A DNA stretch of 64,000 bases from Prostheceraeus crozeri (Eukaryota; Platyhelminthes; Polycladida; Euryleptidae): positions 496,001 through 560,000 of the forward strand of contig CAJQUW010011280.1 in the NCBI GenBank assembly GCA_907163375.1. Direction: 5' to 3'. The notes beneath the pieces are model-generated. The model was not told where the DNA came from, searched no databases, and saw nothing but the letters and a program-made list of their open reading frames with translations. Below, piece after piece: positions 14,501 to 29,500 of this stretch (its first letter is position 1; each line of letters begins with the position of its first letter). A program made the translations under genes and the position numbers.

Positions 14501-17500
14501 AAACTTTTTTACCCAATTGCCCCCAAGAGATTTATTTCCCAACAAACGCGCCCATATTTTATAACACATTTTAGAACACTTTTGTACGGAGAGCTGTGCT
14601 TTAAACATACACAAACAAGAACAGAGTCATCTAATAATACATATATACAGCAATGGAAGACTTGTGGGTAGGTTTTTGAAGCCATTGTCTTTATGTTTGT
14701 CCAATGATCGTCAATTAGAACCTGAAATCTCCGCGATTCACAATTTGCAGATTCTCTCGCTTTTTCTCGAGAATTTCAACGACAGCACTGACGCCGCATT
14801 CAAGTAAATAGGTTGACGGAAACGAAAGATTGCATGATAAGCAAACCATTAATGTCAAACAAGGCTTCTGCAGAACCGTCGCACCGCAATTCACGCAATT
14901 TCTCTTGCAAATTTGAAATGCAAAAGCCCCGTTTCCCCCCCCCAACTCCCCCTTCGTCCTTATGCCCCCCAGACAAAGTATGACACAGATTCAAATGTAA
15001 AATAAGTTGTTTCTAAATTCCGCAAATGCAAGGAGACCTGTCTCCTTGTAAATAATTTCCTTATAGCAACACGCATGGAAAATAAAGTGAAAAAACTTAC
15101 TGTAGTCTGATTTTCTTCATCAGCCTTGGTCTTCTCATTCGCAAGTTCAGTTTTCTGCGCATTAAGTCTTTCTATTTCTTCTTGAAGTGATGCATTCTCT
15201 GTAAGGGAATTATCAATCTTTGCGTGATCAGCAGCTAAATGTCTAATTGCTAGATTGAATGAAAAATCAATCAGTTTCACAAAATATTTGTGAAATTGGT
15301 TGATTTTAATTTTCATTTACGCATGAACTGATTTGTTTATTGCATGCAAAAGCACATTAAGAAATTAAAATTAGGAGTTAACTCAATATTCGACGAAATT
15401 GTGAGAATTAGCAAATAACATTAATAAATTGATCAAAAAATTTTGCAAAACGTCTGAACTTCGGCTTGAGCGTCGTCTGTTTAATCCAGTTTCCAATGCT
15501 GTAAAAAATGCATTCGGATAAAATGTTTGGACACCCTGGGACCTACTGAATCTGAAGAACAATGTTTAAAATTTTCCATGCACCCTGTATAGCCGGGTTA
15601 TTTGTTTCAAAATGGCTATTACTCTTCTAAAAGTCCAATTGCTAGTTTCTCAGCATCATACCCGCATGATTTTGATGTCTAACTAAATATTTTGCAGGTC
15701 AAGAAATCTCGTGAAATAAGTTGGAATGTGATCCAATTAACGCATATGCCGCAAGTGAGAGAAAATAAATAATTTAATATTTAATAGTCTATTCAGTATT
15801 TTAATATTTTAATAGTCTACGGCTACCAAGATTTTTTTGTGATCAAATTGTTCAAGTCTGAGTCATATTTCATTTACCAAGCAATCGTACACCTGGCAAG
15901 ATGTAATGTGTTTGCGCTCACTATTGGTCGAATGTAAGGACGTTGAAATGTTTCACGCTTACGCTTTTGCTCTGCTTGCAAATTCGCCGACATTTGTTCC
16001 TCGAGTAATTTCAGTACTTTGCTTTGTTCTTCAAGTTGTTGTTCAGTAGTCTCGGAAATTGATTTGAAGTTCTCAATTTGTTCTAATTGGCGTGACACTT
16101 GAGCGGTTAAATCTGAAAAGGAAAAATTTAAGAAATCAAGAATCTGATTGAGAAAAATGGTGGAGTAAAACTACAAATTGCTGACTAGTTAATGCACTTA
16201 CTAGATTTTTCAACTTCTAATTCCTTCAATTGTTTCTTTAGATGTTCGATTTCTGAGGCAGCAACATCAGCTTCTATATTAGCTCCTGCATCCGACGTAT
16301 TCTTCCTCTTCCCAGATGCATCAAGAGACAATGTAGCTTTTTCTTGCTGTAATTAAAAGTCGCAAAGCCAGTCTGCTGCATCTTAAAATTGTGAATTTAT
16401 CCGAGAAGAATTAGGAAAATATAGCTACCCACCTTGCAATAAAAATACCGGTATGACTACTTAATGTTAGTGAAGAAAAGTGACTCGCGTTTGGAATGTG
16501 TCGATGAGTGAGAAAAGTAAACGGCTATAGGGCATGTTCGAGAAATCAATATTGAAATTCGTAAGCTCATATATAATTAGGGTCTACTTTGATCAGAATT
16601 CTGAGCATCAGCTGCTGACGACGCAATACATGCTGAATTTATTCCCCACTACAATGCTTCAACACGAACTTCACCAATATGTACATTAGTACTTAATATT
16701 CAATTATATCTGTACCAATAAGCTGTAATTTGCACTGACGATAGTTGCACTAAGATTCTGCCTATTTACGGAGGAGGCCCGCACCAATGAGACTTATCTG
16801 CAAAACAGTGGCGTGAACATGATTTGGTGGTACTATGGGTGAAACACAACACAAAGTGACTGTATATCATGTACTTTACAATTATCATAACGTAATTTTG
16901 AGCATTTATTACAAGGCAATGATTGATTTTCTTCAGAATCGTTGAAAAATTACATTGCTCATTAGAAAAACAAGAGGTGATGGACTGAGTGCAACTTAAG
17001 GGTATACTTTTGCAGATACGAATTTTGACCAATCCCGATGTCTCGAAGCTACAACCACTTTCGGTCTGCTAATTTTTACAGAGATTCATGGAAAATAATT
17101 ATCTTTGCCTTTTCATATCTTTTCGCAACTGTTGCAGTCCCTTCCTCTGCATTTTAAAAAAGACCACAATGTTTTCTGGTTTGTATGTGGACATTATGAC
17201 AGTTTAACGTCACTACTCCCCCATACTGAGGGCTTGGACAGTGCTGACATAGTCAGACTTTTGGTCTGGAGCATTGTAATCTTTTATTCCGGATGCTCTT
17301 CATGACGACTTCCAATGACACTCGGGGCTCGACCAATGAACCGAAAGATTGCTAGGTCAAGCACTTAACCACTGTGTCACGGAAACCTATGGGGACACTA
17401 TGTATCATTATGACCAACTAACAATCATCAAATATTGAAAGCAATGACTGAAGAGAATGTTCTTACCTCCAATGTATTCACTTGTTCCTTGGTTGAGCTG

Positions 17501-20500
17501 AGCTCTTTCTGCAGGTCATCACATTTCACCTTTTCATCATCTAGAGACTTCTTTAGCTCGCTCATTTCTTTTGCCCAATTTTCGCCATGCTCGGTCATCA
17601 AGCGCTTTTCATTTGACAGATTATTCTTTAAAATTTCACACTCACGTTGCAAATCAGCAATTTGACTTGTGAGCACTGCCCTTGATTCGTTATCCCTTCT
17701 TTCTAGGGCATTTTCTATCGACCTCAAATTGGTCAACAGCATCTCCTGAAAGGATGAGACATCTGACAATGATTCATGCAGAATGACGACCGAAAACAGT
17801 CGCTATCTTAAAAATTATTTGCCACTGTCTCCCATGCTGAAAAAAGGCTCATTCTCAAAATAGTGATTCAAGATTTATTTATTACTCACTACTCATTCAT
17901 TAATAATTTAATATTATTGTAATACTTATAATATCATTCATCAATGCACTTTCTAGCGCTCGGGGATGATGAAAGTCCAATAATCTTCAATATAATTTGA
18001 ACAAATCATTACCTCTCCTACACATCTGCCCATAGCAAAATGTCACGAGACGTTGGTGCATGTTCTCCCCAAAGTGAGGATTATCATTAAGCTGCGTCCT
18101 TAATGCGGCTTAAATTTTAATTCATGTGAGAAAACATTTTTGTTCCTATCTGCGTAAATTCATTTCTCGAGACTAGCAATACAACATCCAACACGAATCT
18201 GACATCCTTTTCTGTTAAATATCTGATCATTAAATTGAAAACATGTCAATCTTGACGAGGACACTGGTTCTTGGCAAATCGAGTTCATCATTAAGTCTCA
18301 TCCCTGATGTCTTCGAATTGTTTTTTTTGCAGCTTCAACATGGTCAATATTACCATAATCTCATTCGGGCGATCACTTCCCAATTAAAAAATCAGGGCTC
18401 TTTAAAAGAGAAAGAGTTTATGATAATTTGAAACGCAGTCACTCTGACCCACCCTGCAGTTATTTCCACGAAAAATGTGAGGGTAAAACTTGAATACATA
18501 TCGATTCCCTTAAATGTCAACTTACCTGAGTATTTCTTTGACGCATGTAGCTGTCCAATTCTCCTCTGATTTGAGTTTCAGCATTTCTCAGACGCTCGTT
18601 TTCGGAACGCAAATGGTCACATCTCACTTCAAGTTGACTAGCTCTCTCCACTTTGACCTTCAATTCCGCACGCATATGTTCGCCATCGCGTTCAAATTTC
18701 GCAACACTAGCTGTATATTTACTATTCATCTCACGCAAGATATTTATTTCTTTTTTATAGTTATTGACATTGATATCTAGAGTCTTGAATTTTTCCGATG
18801 AATGTTCTAGTTTTGTCGATAGTTTCGCATTTGTTAGGCGTAAATCGTTGTTTTCAGTTCTCAATTTCTGGATAGTTGCATCCTGAATTTTTTCATGCTC
18901 TAGCCGGTCTTCACGATATGTTTTGAAATCTTCTTGTAATTCCAATAAGGTCGCACGATTTTCTTCGAGTTGTTGGAGTTTTAAAGGTGACACGAGCTGA
19001 CTGCTTCGCGTTGGAGAAGGTAAACTGGTGTCTGCAGTAGTAATGTTGGCCTTCTCACTAGGAACTTCAACCATTTCCATGGATTCATTTTGCTTACTGA
19101 TGGCTGATCTGTCTGCTGTGAACGATAACTCAGACAAATCAACTCCATTGTGAGACAACAACATCTTGTACATATCTCGCTGCCGAGTTACAATTTCCAA
19201 CTGCAATTGAGATTATGTTTCGATTAAGTGATGGTCATGAATCATTTCAGTATAAAAAGAGGTGAGATGTAATGTAAACTTATAATCAAGAGTTAGGACG
19301 ATAGTGCAATGACTTACTGTGCTTTTGTGACGCTTTTCGAGCAACTGAATAGTTTCATACTGGCTGCGGATTTCTTCAAGCTGATTGGCTAGCTCTGCTG
19401 ATCTGCAAAAAAACTTTCATTTACATACATATCTTGGATTTCCGTATGAAGGCAAAGTACACATGATTGTTAACTGTTCAGTCATTGCAATATTGACGAG
19501 ATGAAATTATCAAAAAATTGATATTTTAATCATAAAACAATCTTCGAGGAAAAGGATTGACAGGAATCTTACAATAACAGTAGAGAAAATCTAGGAAACC
19601 AATTTGTGTCTATGGAAAACCGTCTCTTCGACGAATTTGCTGCTTGATAAATCTCTACAGACCATCAATAACTTTGGCTAGCTGAATAGTATCAATAAGA
19701 GGCATTTGAGATCAATCTAAATTTGCGTAGAAAATATAAAAAAATCAGGAATAAGCATTTCTAAAATGTTCTTTATTTTTTGTTATAGACCTTATTATAA
19801 TTCAGCCATCTATTTGGTCATCGTCTGTAGAAAGACACAGAAGAAGGTTATGTCACTAGATTTGTCAGATTATCTGATTTAACTTTATACATCCTTTGGC
19901 AAGAACAAAACCCGAGAAGTGGGCAATAACCTTTGTCTCAAAAACCAAGGAATACAGTGTACAAAAATATGGCACTCAAATAACTCAAATTTGTCATACA
20001 TGGGTACTTACTTATCTTCTTTTAATGCATTTTCTTGTTCCTCGCAGCATTCAGTAAGATCTCTCACTACTTCGCGAAGCTTCATATTTTGCTCTTGCAT
20101 TGCTCGAATACCGGTGACTTTAACTAAGCCTTCCGATATCAAAGTTTCGCTTTGAAGTGCTCCTTGTCCATCTCTTGAAGTAGATGACACGTTCATTTCA
20201 TCACCTGGCATCTCATCATCATCTATTACAATGCCACCTCTTGCGCGCTCTAATTCCTTTAGCAAGCTTTGAACCTACAAGTAGGCAAAATATAGTTTTT
20301 CACTTCCAACTCACCGTGGGATCACAGCTGTGTAACGTCATACATCATTTTGTTACAACATATCTTCAGAAGTTCAACCATCTTGTCTGAATTTTAAAAC
20401 ACACGCGTGTGATCACTTGATTTTAGTACAGTTGACAGTGAACATGATTGCTTTTGGGGGACGATGATAATGAAAATTAAAGTTCAGAGCAAATATGTGT

Positions 20501-23500
20501 TTATTAAAATATCTTCGATACCAGCTCGACAGTCTGATTGGAGAAGAAGAATGTTTTTAGGAGCATGGTGGACAGAAAAGCGTCGTGACGCTGCCATTAA
20601 CCGGTGTGAAGCATTGATTCCGTCCAATTCCAAGCCGTTGATCAGTGTCCCGATTCTGAATTTTTGCAGAATTCGCCCCTCGGCAATTTTTTCGCGCCTA
20701 CCACAACATTCTCATAAGTCAAGTTTTCCGCTTGAATTAAGTGTACCATACAATAGCACGCTTGTTACCATAAACCGTCGCTGTTATATTATGTTGATAT
20801 ATTGATCAATGCTTTGTTCAATTTATTAACATATCATCATCATTTTATGATCGCTTCATTTTCATGTAATACAATTCACCTATTTATACAAAGTATGTAT
20901 TTATGTTATTAACAAGTATCAAGAAAAACCAAATATATCCAGTCAATCTTGTACATTATTGAAAATTCTAGCAGATCCGTTCAGTTTGGGGATTTTGTAG
21001 GAACACCCTGGTTCATCGGTTACTTTTCGTTTCATAAGTTCTCGAAAAACTTTGTCAGTGGCCTTCTGCTTCCGCTCATCCACCCTCTTTTCAATCAGGT
21101 GCTTCCTGTACTTTTAGCATTTTCTTTTTCTGGTCCATCAAAACTTCGATTTTAGCTTGCTTAAATTCACTTTCTTTCAGACGCTTATTCGACCTCTTTG
21201 CCTCTTCGAGTGACGGATACATATCCTTCATATTTTGCAGTCTCTTTTCTTTCTCCAACCTCAGTTGCTCTGCTTTGAGCCGCTCGCCGTACGCAGCGTG
21301 GGCGTTGTAAAAATGCTCCATCAAACTACTATAGATGGGCAAAGGACTAGTGTTCTTATTCATCGCGCGTAGACACGACTTGCTAACAGCTAAAGTCCTA
21401 ACAGTTTCTTTTCTGAGGTTCGATCTCTTCTTCGTAATTATGTCAGGCAGCATGCTATTGCGGTAGACATCTGCATTTGCGGTAGAATGATAATCATCGC
21501 TCGTGCCAATTTCACAAATGTGGGGAAGCTCCTCTCAGAATCCGTGAGAGGCGAACTTTGTCGGAGTCGAGCCACAACTTCCAATGAAGTTCTTTCTTCA
21601 GGACTGATGACACTCGGCAACAGATCAGCAGCAACATTGACCCAATGCTCAAAGTCAGGACTCGCTTGGTCTTGTGGCGCTAGAAGTCATTCCCGAATGG
21701 CAAGTAGTCCAAAAGGTTAGCGGTGCCTTTCTCGAAGAAAGCGTGTGCTTGTTTCTGGACGGTTGACTGATCACTAGCTGAAAGAGCATTAAACGATTTC
21801 TGGGCATCTGATCCAAGTGAGATGTTGTAGAGACCTAACCAAATTTCATCCTTTACATCGATCTTCTAAGCAGGTGTCGGTAGTCTGGTCGGTTTGACAA
21901 GACATAAGTAAGAGGCATATACGTGTCATGTGTTAAACGTAAATTAGACACATGTTAAATTGATAAATAGGACTTACATATATACTGTCCGGATTTCATT
22001 GTGAGGCTATTATAAATGCTAATTGAAATATTGCCTCTATCTAGTAGGCCTACACTATCATACGCTCTGTGTTTGAATATCAAACAATGTCGCTTTTCAT
22101 TCATGCTTTTTTGTAATATTTCTTCTGAAGCGAAAATGTAAATAAAAAACATAACATTACCTACGATTTGAGGTAAGACAAATTTAGAATTGCAATAATA
22201 GTACTGGATGGCATAAAATGATTTTTTACACTACATCTTTGATAATTCGATTCAAATTTAGTAAAAATGACTAGTAGAAGAGACAAGTAGAAAAGCCGTA
22301 CATCAACTTTTACTATACATACTTGCACATTCAGGTCATTGATCTGAAGCTTGGATCGTTTATAAGCCCTTTCTAAATATCGACTTCGTCTTGTTTGTTC
22401 CTCGTAGTCATGTTGTATTATGCTGATACGCTTGCTCGTTTCATCAACTTCAGTCTTCAGCTCTTCATTTATCGCTTGAGTCTGCTCAAATTCTTCCCTC
22501 TGTCGACGAAGAACAGGCGCCTTCTCCTCAATTTCTGCCAATATTTCTTGCATATGATCCTGTAAACCAAGATTAACACAAAACTCACCGATTTAAGCAA
22601 GCAATTTTCATCATCCGTGAGAACATAGAAATTGACTTACACATCAATAATTATGAAAACCCTACACATGGTTTTATGACAGAACTCTCACCTTTACGAA
22701 AATGTAGATGTTTTAATCCAGTGTTTCCCAAGCTGTGGTGCGCGTACCACTGGTGGTACGTGGAGACGTTTCAGGTGGTACGTGTGAAACATTCTGTACA
22801 TGGCAATTTTTCATAAATTTACGAGCCAAATCACTTTCTGCTGTTTTCGAAAATTGAAAGTTCAATTAGACAGTTTCTGGCAGTGACTCGTGAAACATCT
22901 ACGGTTTCGACTCCTTTCAAAATCAGCAAAATTGTATATGATCGAAATAAGTACCTAGCTTTATAGAGTGACTGAAAATTGATTTCATTATGGCAACTTC
23001 CTAACTTTCAATGATTGCAAAGATGGCATACAGTGTATATAGCCTAAGCTTTGTAGTTTCTCTACAACACCAAGTTTTATTTTCTTAACTAAACGTCATA
23101 ATCATAATCACGATTATTGCTATTATTTTCTGGATAATTTTGCATGGTGGTACGCGGCAGAGATTCCGGCTGTCAAGTGGTACGCGCTGAGAAGAAGTTT
23201 GAGAAACACTTTTTATCATTCATAGATATCATAATCTACTAGGTCTATGAACAGGGTGAAACATTAATTGGATTTTTATTCTTCTGATTTGTTGTTGATA
23301 CCGAGTTTTACACTTGTGGATTTGGATAGATTTGACTTTATTATACAATGTACATATATAATGATTATCATTTTTCGCGCATTTCTGTTGAGCTGTGTCT
23401 TCGTAAAATTTAATCCACCCTGTCAAAAATTCAAACAAGGCCAGAACACAATTTCAATTTTGTTTTTATTCATTTCGCCATGTTTCGGGCGTAGGCGACT

Positions 23501-26500
23501 TGTCCACCACTAGGCTTAAAATTGCAAAAATATTTGTGAACGAGTTACAAAATACAAATTTTTGTTGCACACTAACAAGCACATGACATTTAATCATAAT
23601 ACAGATTGAAACCGGCCATGCATGGCATGTCAGATCAGTACAACACTAGCATTGAAGCAGGAACTGTGTTAATTAGAATATTGAAATATAAGACTTTCTT
23701 CAGCTAAAATTTCGGGGATTAATGGGCGAATAAGGAAATGCGAACATTTTGACTATGATTGTGATCTCGTTGCGATCAGTGATAGGTACTATCAAATACG
23801 ATTTTATATAGTAGTATAGATCAAGAATGATTTCATACATTAGACTATGAATCGACCATTCTGCTGAGTTATGCATGTTGCATGCAGGAATATAGATAAT
23901 AGTCATTGCCTTTTCATTTAAAGCCAAACACACCAACATGAAACCAACACGGAACCAAATTGTCTCTTTTACATGCACTGAACACGCGTGTAGGTTGCAT
24001 TTAATGATGATTATTAAAAAATTTTGTCCTACCTGAATTCTGTCACACCAACATGAAACGTCTTTAGTGCATTTTGTCGAAATTATGCGTGAGAAGCTGA
24101 ATTCAATTAGACTACTGACAAATGACACTTCTCCATATAGAATAAGGAAGTGTGATTGATAGACATATCACGCATTTCAGAATTTGAACCTGAACTATAC
24201 ACTTGATGATATTTTTCCCAACTGATGGAAAATTTCAGCTGAAATTTAGAGTCAAATGCTGATATACACGATGGATGAATATGTCTTGAAGTGCAGCATT
24301 GAAGATCAACCAGAACCAACAGCTCGCTATATTGTAGAGTCAATTCTTTGTAAATTGTTTTACGCATTCAAACCATCAACGAACTTATCATTATTAGAGG
24401 TATGATGAAGATAATATTAAATTCAGATCTGAAAAATTCCTAACGCATAAACTAGTGCGATTAGAAAAGGTACGTATTGTTCTACCTGTAGTTTGAGAAA
24501 AATCAAACCAAATTGTCTCTTTTACATGCACTCAACACGCGTATAGGTTGTATTTAATGATGATTACTAAAAAAATTCTGTCCTACCTGAAGATGTTTAT
24601 TTTCTTCTTTCTTTATCTCCAATGCATTATACATGTCAACATATTCGGTGTAAATTTGCGTCAAGGTTTTGCCTCGCTTGAGTAGTCGACTAGCCGCAGC
24701 TGCAGCAGGAGCCATCCGTTCTACTTCACTATCAGTTAGACCTCTTTCTTTATATTGATGCAGCAAAGTATTCGCATTTTCCACCTCTTCACGCATTGAC
24801 TTCAACTCTTCTCTCTGTTCTTCAACTTGGGACTGCAGGTAAGTTTTCTCTGCAATAGATGTCTCTCGGAGCTGTGAATAGTCTGAAATGAGATTTAATC
24901 ATTAAGAACATCTTCAGCAACCGTTTAACAACAATCCACATGATTGACTAAATGCAAAAAGTGCTGACGAATCTAAGGGTACATACAGCATTATTTGAGA
25001 GAAATTGAAATGCATGATGCTGATTGGTGAGATGAATTGAGTAGTTTGAGAGTGGCCTGAGCAGAAAAATCTTGCACAGAAAGGAAATTGCTTTGCTCCT
25101 TTTGCCTCGATCAAAAACTCGGCTAAATATAATGTTCAGTGAATGCAGAATAACATTCTGAAATATCTGCTTCCAGGGTTTCAAAATTTGATAAAATATA
25201 TGAATTTTGCTTAATTTCTTTATAATATGAACAAAAGCTGTGACTTTAATGAACATTTTTATACCCTCAACAAGACCCACGGCAAGCCTGGTAAATCTCA
25301 ATGAACGAAACGCACGCTTAGGATTTCTAAAAGGCTGTCCTGAAACGTTGTGCAGTTGGAGAATAACTTGACTGGTTTTGTAAAAATAAGGCACACGTCA
25401 TTTACGTAAGCGAATAGAAGTAATATTATTATCGATAAATTACTCTAAAAATTCGATGTAGCTTATAATATCATGAAGTGAAATTCACTGATTTCTATTT
25501 TCAATGGTCAATCAATGAAATAATTTAAGGTCCTATTGCCAAGTTGTAGAAAGCTTCAATGATTCATAGCAAACAGGATTGAGATCATATTTGATTCATA
25601 TCTGCTTATAAATATCAACTTTTCCTTCGATATTTCTGTCGACAGTTACACGTTTCCCTGAAACACAGTGAAGAAGAGGATGCTGACGGATGACAATAAA
25701 ATGATTGCCATGGATTGATACCAAAATTTTCAATTAATGACCAGTGTGAAAAGGGTGACAATGAATGACCTTTTATAATCACTTCCGGGCAACATTTGTG
25801 TCCATTGTAGACAAACAAAATTTCAGAAAATGTGGACCTCGGACTTCATCTGATGAACAAAACAGATAGGTAAACTGCCAATGGAAAATTTTCATTATAA
25901 AATTCTCCATTACACATCAAATCTCTTAGAATTTTTTGAATCTCTCACATTTCAAGGTCCGTGTTATTTTACTCGACTAGAATCTTGTGAGCAAGAGGAC
26001 TTAATAAAATGAAGAAAATATGCAAATTTTCAGCAAGCAGCAATTTTTGATTAAGCAAAAATAAGCTTACTTATGTGAATACATTGTATGTACTCGGCTT
26101 TTTCACAGAGACTACAGTTTCACTTCACTTTCACACGGCTGTTTTCAGTCCACCTTTAACAACACGGGTCCAGTACACCAAAACGGGACCGAAAGCAATA
26201 AAAACAATATTGCTGTACAATAATAAAATCATCACGGTAGTGCAAGCTTGTATAAACTGGAAGCCTCAAACTTCATGAAGAGAAATCTGATTATTTTATG
26301 ACAGAAACATTTCTAAATTTTTCGAACTTTAAGGAAACTTCATAGTTGATTAGTCTATATCATGATGTAGAATTAGAATATTTACCATCACTGGCTTGCT
26401 TTACGATTCTTTGCAGTTCTTCAATGGCCTCTTCGTATTTTCCATCTCTGGATTCCAATTCAGACGCTGTTTTCTGAAAAATATAGAAATGATGAGTGAA

Positions 26501-29500
26501 GTACAATGTGTACAATGTGCAAATACTTTTCACATGGTCTGATGTAAATTATGCAGTAAAATCAACTGGTACTTTCATATACACAATTCAGCACTATGTC
26601 CCTTGTCATAAACACCGCTAGTATAGCATGGTGATTGCAATAATAGAGCACTGCAAAAAAAAGAAATTATTGTAAGAACTTAATAACAAACGTTATTGGA
26701 AAAGAAGAGCGCCAAGAAATGATGGATGCAATTGAAGCCGCCTATGAAAATGGTCAACTCATCCATGGTGACATTCTTCATCAAAAATTAGTGAAATCAC
26801 TTGAAACAAAAAGAAATTTTAACAAATACGATCATAATATACAAAATAATACAGAATCAAAAGAAATTGCAAGTATTAGAATGTATCAGAAGAAGCAGTT
26901 GATACAAAAATTGAACATTGAACAAGCACAGAAGCTGAAAGAAAGCTCGATTGCTTCCCTACGAGGCAAGATACTCTCGTCACTGACTTGAGCAATTCTT
27001 TAAACCATAATAAGCCATCATTCCCCACCGAGGGTCTGACATTTAACTTAGCTCCTACAACGAATGATAAAACAATTGAAGAATTCAATATTCATTTCAG
27101 TCGACTCATCTTCCAATCGAGACGGCAAAGTGTACTAAAAGATTATCACAATGAAAACTCGAATATCACTTCTGTTGTTCCAAAATATCCACGGCATACA
27201 AATTTGACAATGCCCGATCAAAATCTAGAACTTGAACTCAACACCTAAATCGAGCTCATCATAAAATCAGAGTAATTCTTGAAAGCAATTAAGGATGATC
27301 AGCATGCTCAAATTTGACGGAAACAAAAACACAAAAACCCCTCAATCTACAGAAAAAATATCTCACTACTCCCCCGAGCGATGAATGATGAGTTTTGTGT
27401 AGCGGAGAAAAATATATAACGACGCAGGACTCATCTATCCATCGAATGAAGAATCATACCTGAAAGTCAAGTACATAACTCCTAACACCACTGAGAGCAA
27501 AATCATTGTGACTGAGTGATGTAGCCGAATATATAACGAAGAGCTACATATAAAAAAATCAATATTGCCGAGATTTTATCATCTGATTAAAGCTCATAGG
27601 AATGCTGATTCATTGAAGATTAGACTGACCGTTTTAGCATGCAGTGGAACCAGAAAGCTTGCTTGGCAATTGAAGAGGCTCCTTACATCTTTACTCTCAA
27701 CAGCAACAGACACTATTAGAAGTAGCGCAGAATTGTGGCAGACAATGTCAAAAATATCTTCAAATCAGATTTTCCATGCCTGTGCAGCTTTCACGTCATG
27801 TACCCTTCCATCCGAACTCATGACGTGATTTGAAATGTCCAACAGAAACTAACACCAGAGTAGTGATGCACAAATCGGCGAATTGCAGGTGATACTTAGA
27901 AGAAACACATAATTTAACACATGCGAATTGCCGATTTTTAAGCAGCTCAAAGGATTGCTTATGAATGGGTTCCCATCTTTCTAGTTTAATGACTGTTCTT
28001 TTCATGGATAATATCGAAAGACAAGCCTTGCAACAGGGAGGACCCACTTACTGTTACATCATTTAAAATGTGACCTTGGATGATTGCTTTTTCACGAAAG
28101 ACAAAGGAACTACGATCGAATTTCAAAGCATTCTCAGCAACCAAGTGAAAACGTCCGATGTGTAATTGAACTCCTATAAAATGAAAATAATCTGAGTCTG
28201 CTAGACTTCATTGTATCAACCAAAGACAATTCAATATTCGAGTTTCACGAGAACAGTGCATCGAAGTATGTATTCCTCAATTATCACGCGAACATTTCAA
28301 GTTCACCAGCAGGGTGGCTAACGATTTCAATTTTGCAGGACTTTTGCATGATTTTTGAAGGATTTTTAAGAAATTTGCATGATCATTTTGTAATAATTTA
28401 TTATGCATCTCAGTTGATGGACAGTTCCAACAGCTGATTTCTGGTGTTGCTACAACTTATTAAGGAATGAATAATTATCGATACTGCAACAGTTGTCGCA
28501 CGTGGCGAATGAAGAAGAATCTTTGGCTGATTGGAATGTGTGCATTAAATTATCATCTGAGATGCTCAAACATCAAAAAGGGATAACGTCGCAATTTTCA
28601 TCATCTAACGTTTTTGACCAAATACCACTGGTTAAGACTACGAACCAGGACTTTATTCATGTTATTTTATCTATGTTGTTCTACGTGCTATGAAACTAAT
28701 GTACATATATGCTAAGTAAAAATTGTACATAGATCAAAAATAAAAAAGTTTAACCATTTCGTGATCATGAGTCATGACCAGCGCAGCGGTGCTTGGTCGC
28801 AAACGTTAGATGATGAAAATTACCAAGTTTCGCCTTATGATAATGGGTTGCAAAAAGGAAAAAGGAAAGAAGGAAGTGGACCTCTATGATCTCTGCTTTG
28901 TGTTGTCGATGAAATCAAAAAGAAAGTCGGCTATACAAAAAAGGTCCATAGCACATCCCTCTTTTCCTTCGAACTCTATGATTTTGTCATTAGATGTATG
29001 TATCTATTTGCTTGCTTCTCTGACCTACTGACCTGTAAAAGCTTCTCCTTCTAAATCCTTCCTCTTCTCATGGACAGACAGCTGTCATGGTGGCATCAGA
29101 CAAAAATAACATTTTACAAATACTTGGGTTCCTAACTTTGGAACCCATAAAGAGCACTTGCATCAAATCGTCGCTCCTGGAGTTCATCTATTTCTAAATC
29201 CACTTGGTCGGGAAGAAGGCGTAGCCACTTTCTTTCGGTTTCTTTTTCGGTCAACTGTACTTCTTTCCACAACTGTCGTCTTAGAATTGTTCAATATGGT
29301 CAAGATCGCAGGTACATTAATATTTTTATCAGAACCAGGAAACACTTAATCAGTACAACGAGCATTATTGTTCCCAGTACTTCTCTTGACTAAGGTGACT
29401 TTTTGTAGAATCGATTACAATTATGCAGGACTTTTGCACGATTTTTTGAAGGTCTAACCATTTTCAGGACTTTTGCAGGTTTTCAGGTTTTTGCATGATG

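Noticed and set aside
15874-15962. Extension of TPR exon 17 to the end of its open frame
   Set aside because: A strong donor at 15961-15962 fits the phase of exon 18, whereas later GT sites do not. The extra residues are not coiled coil.
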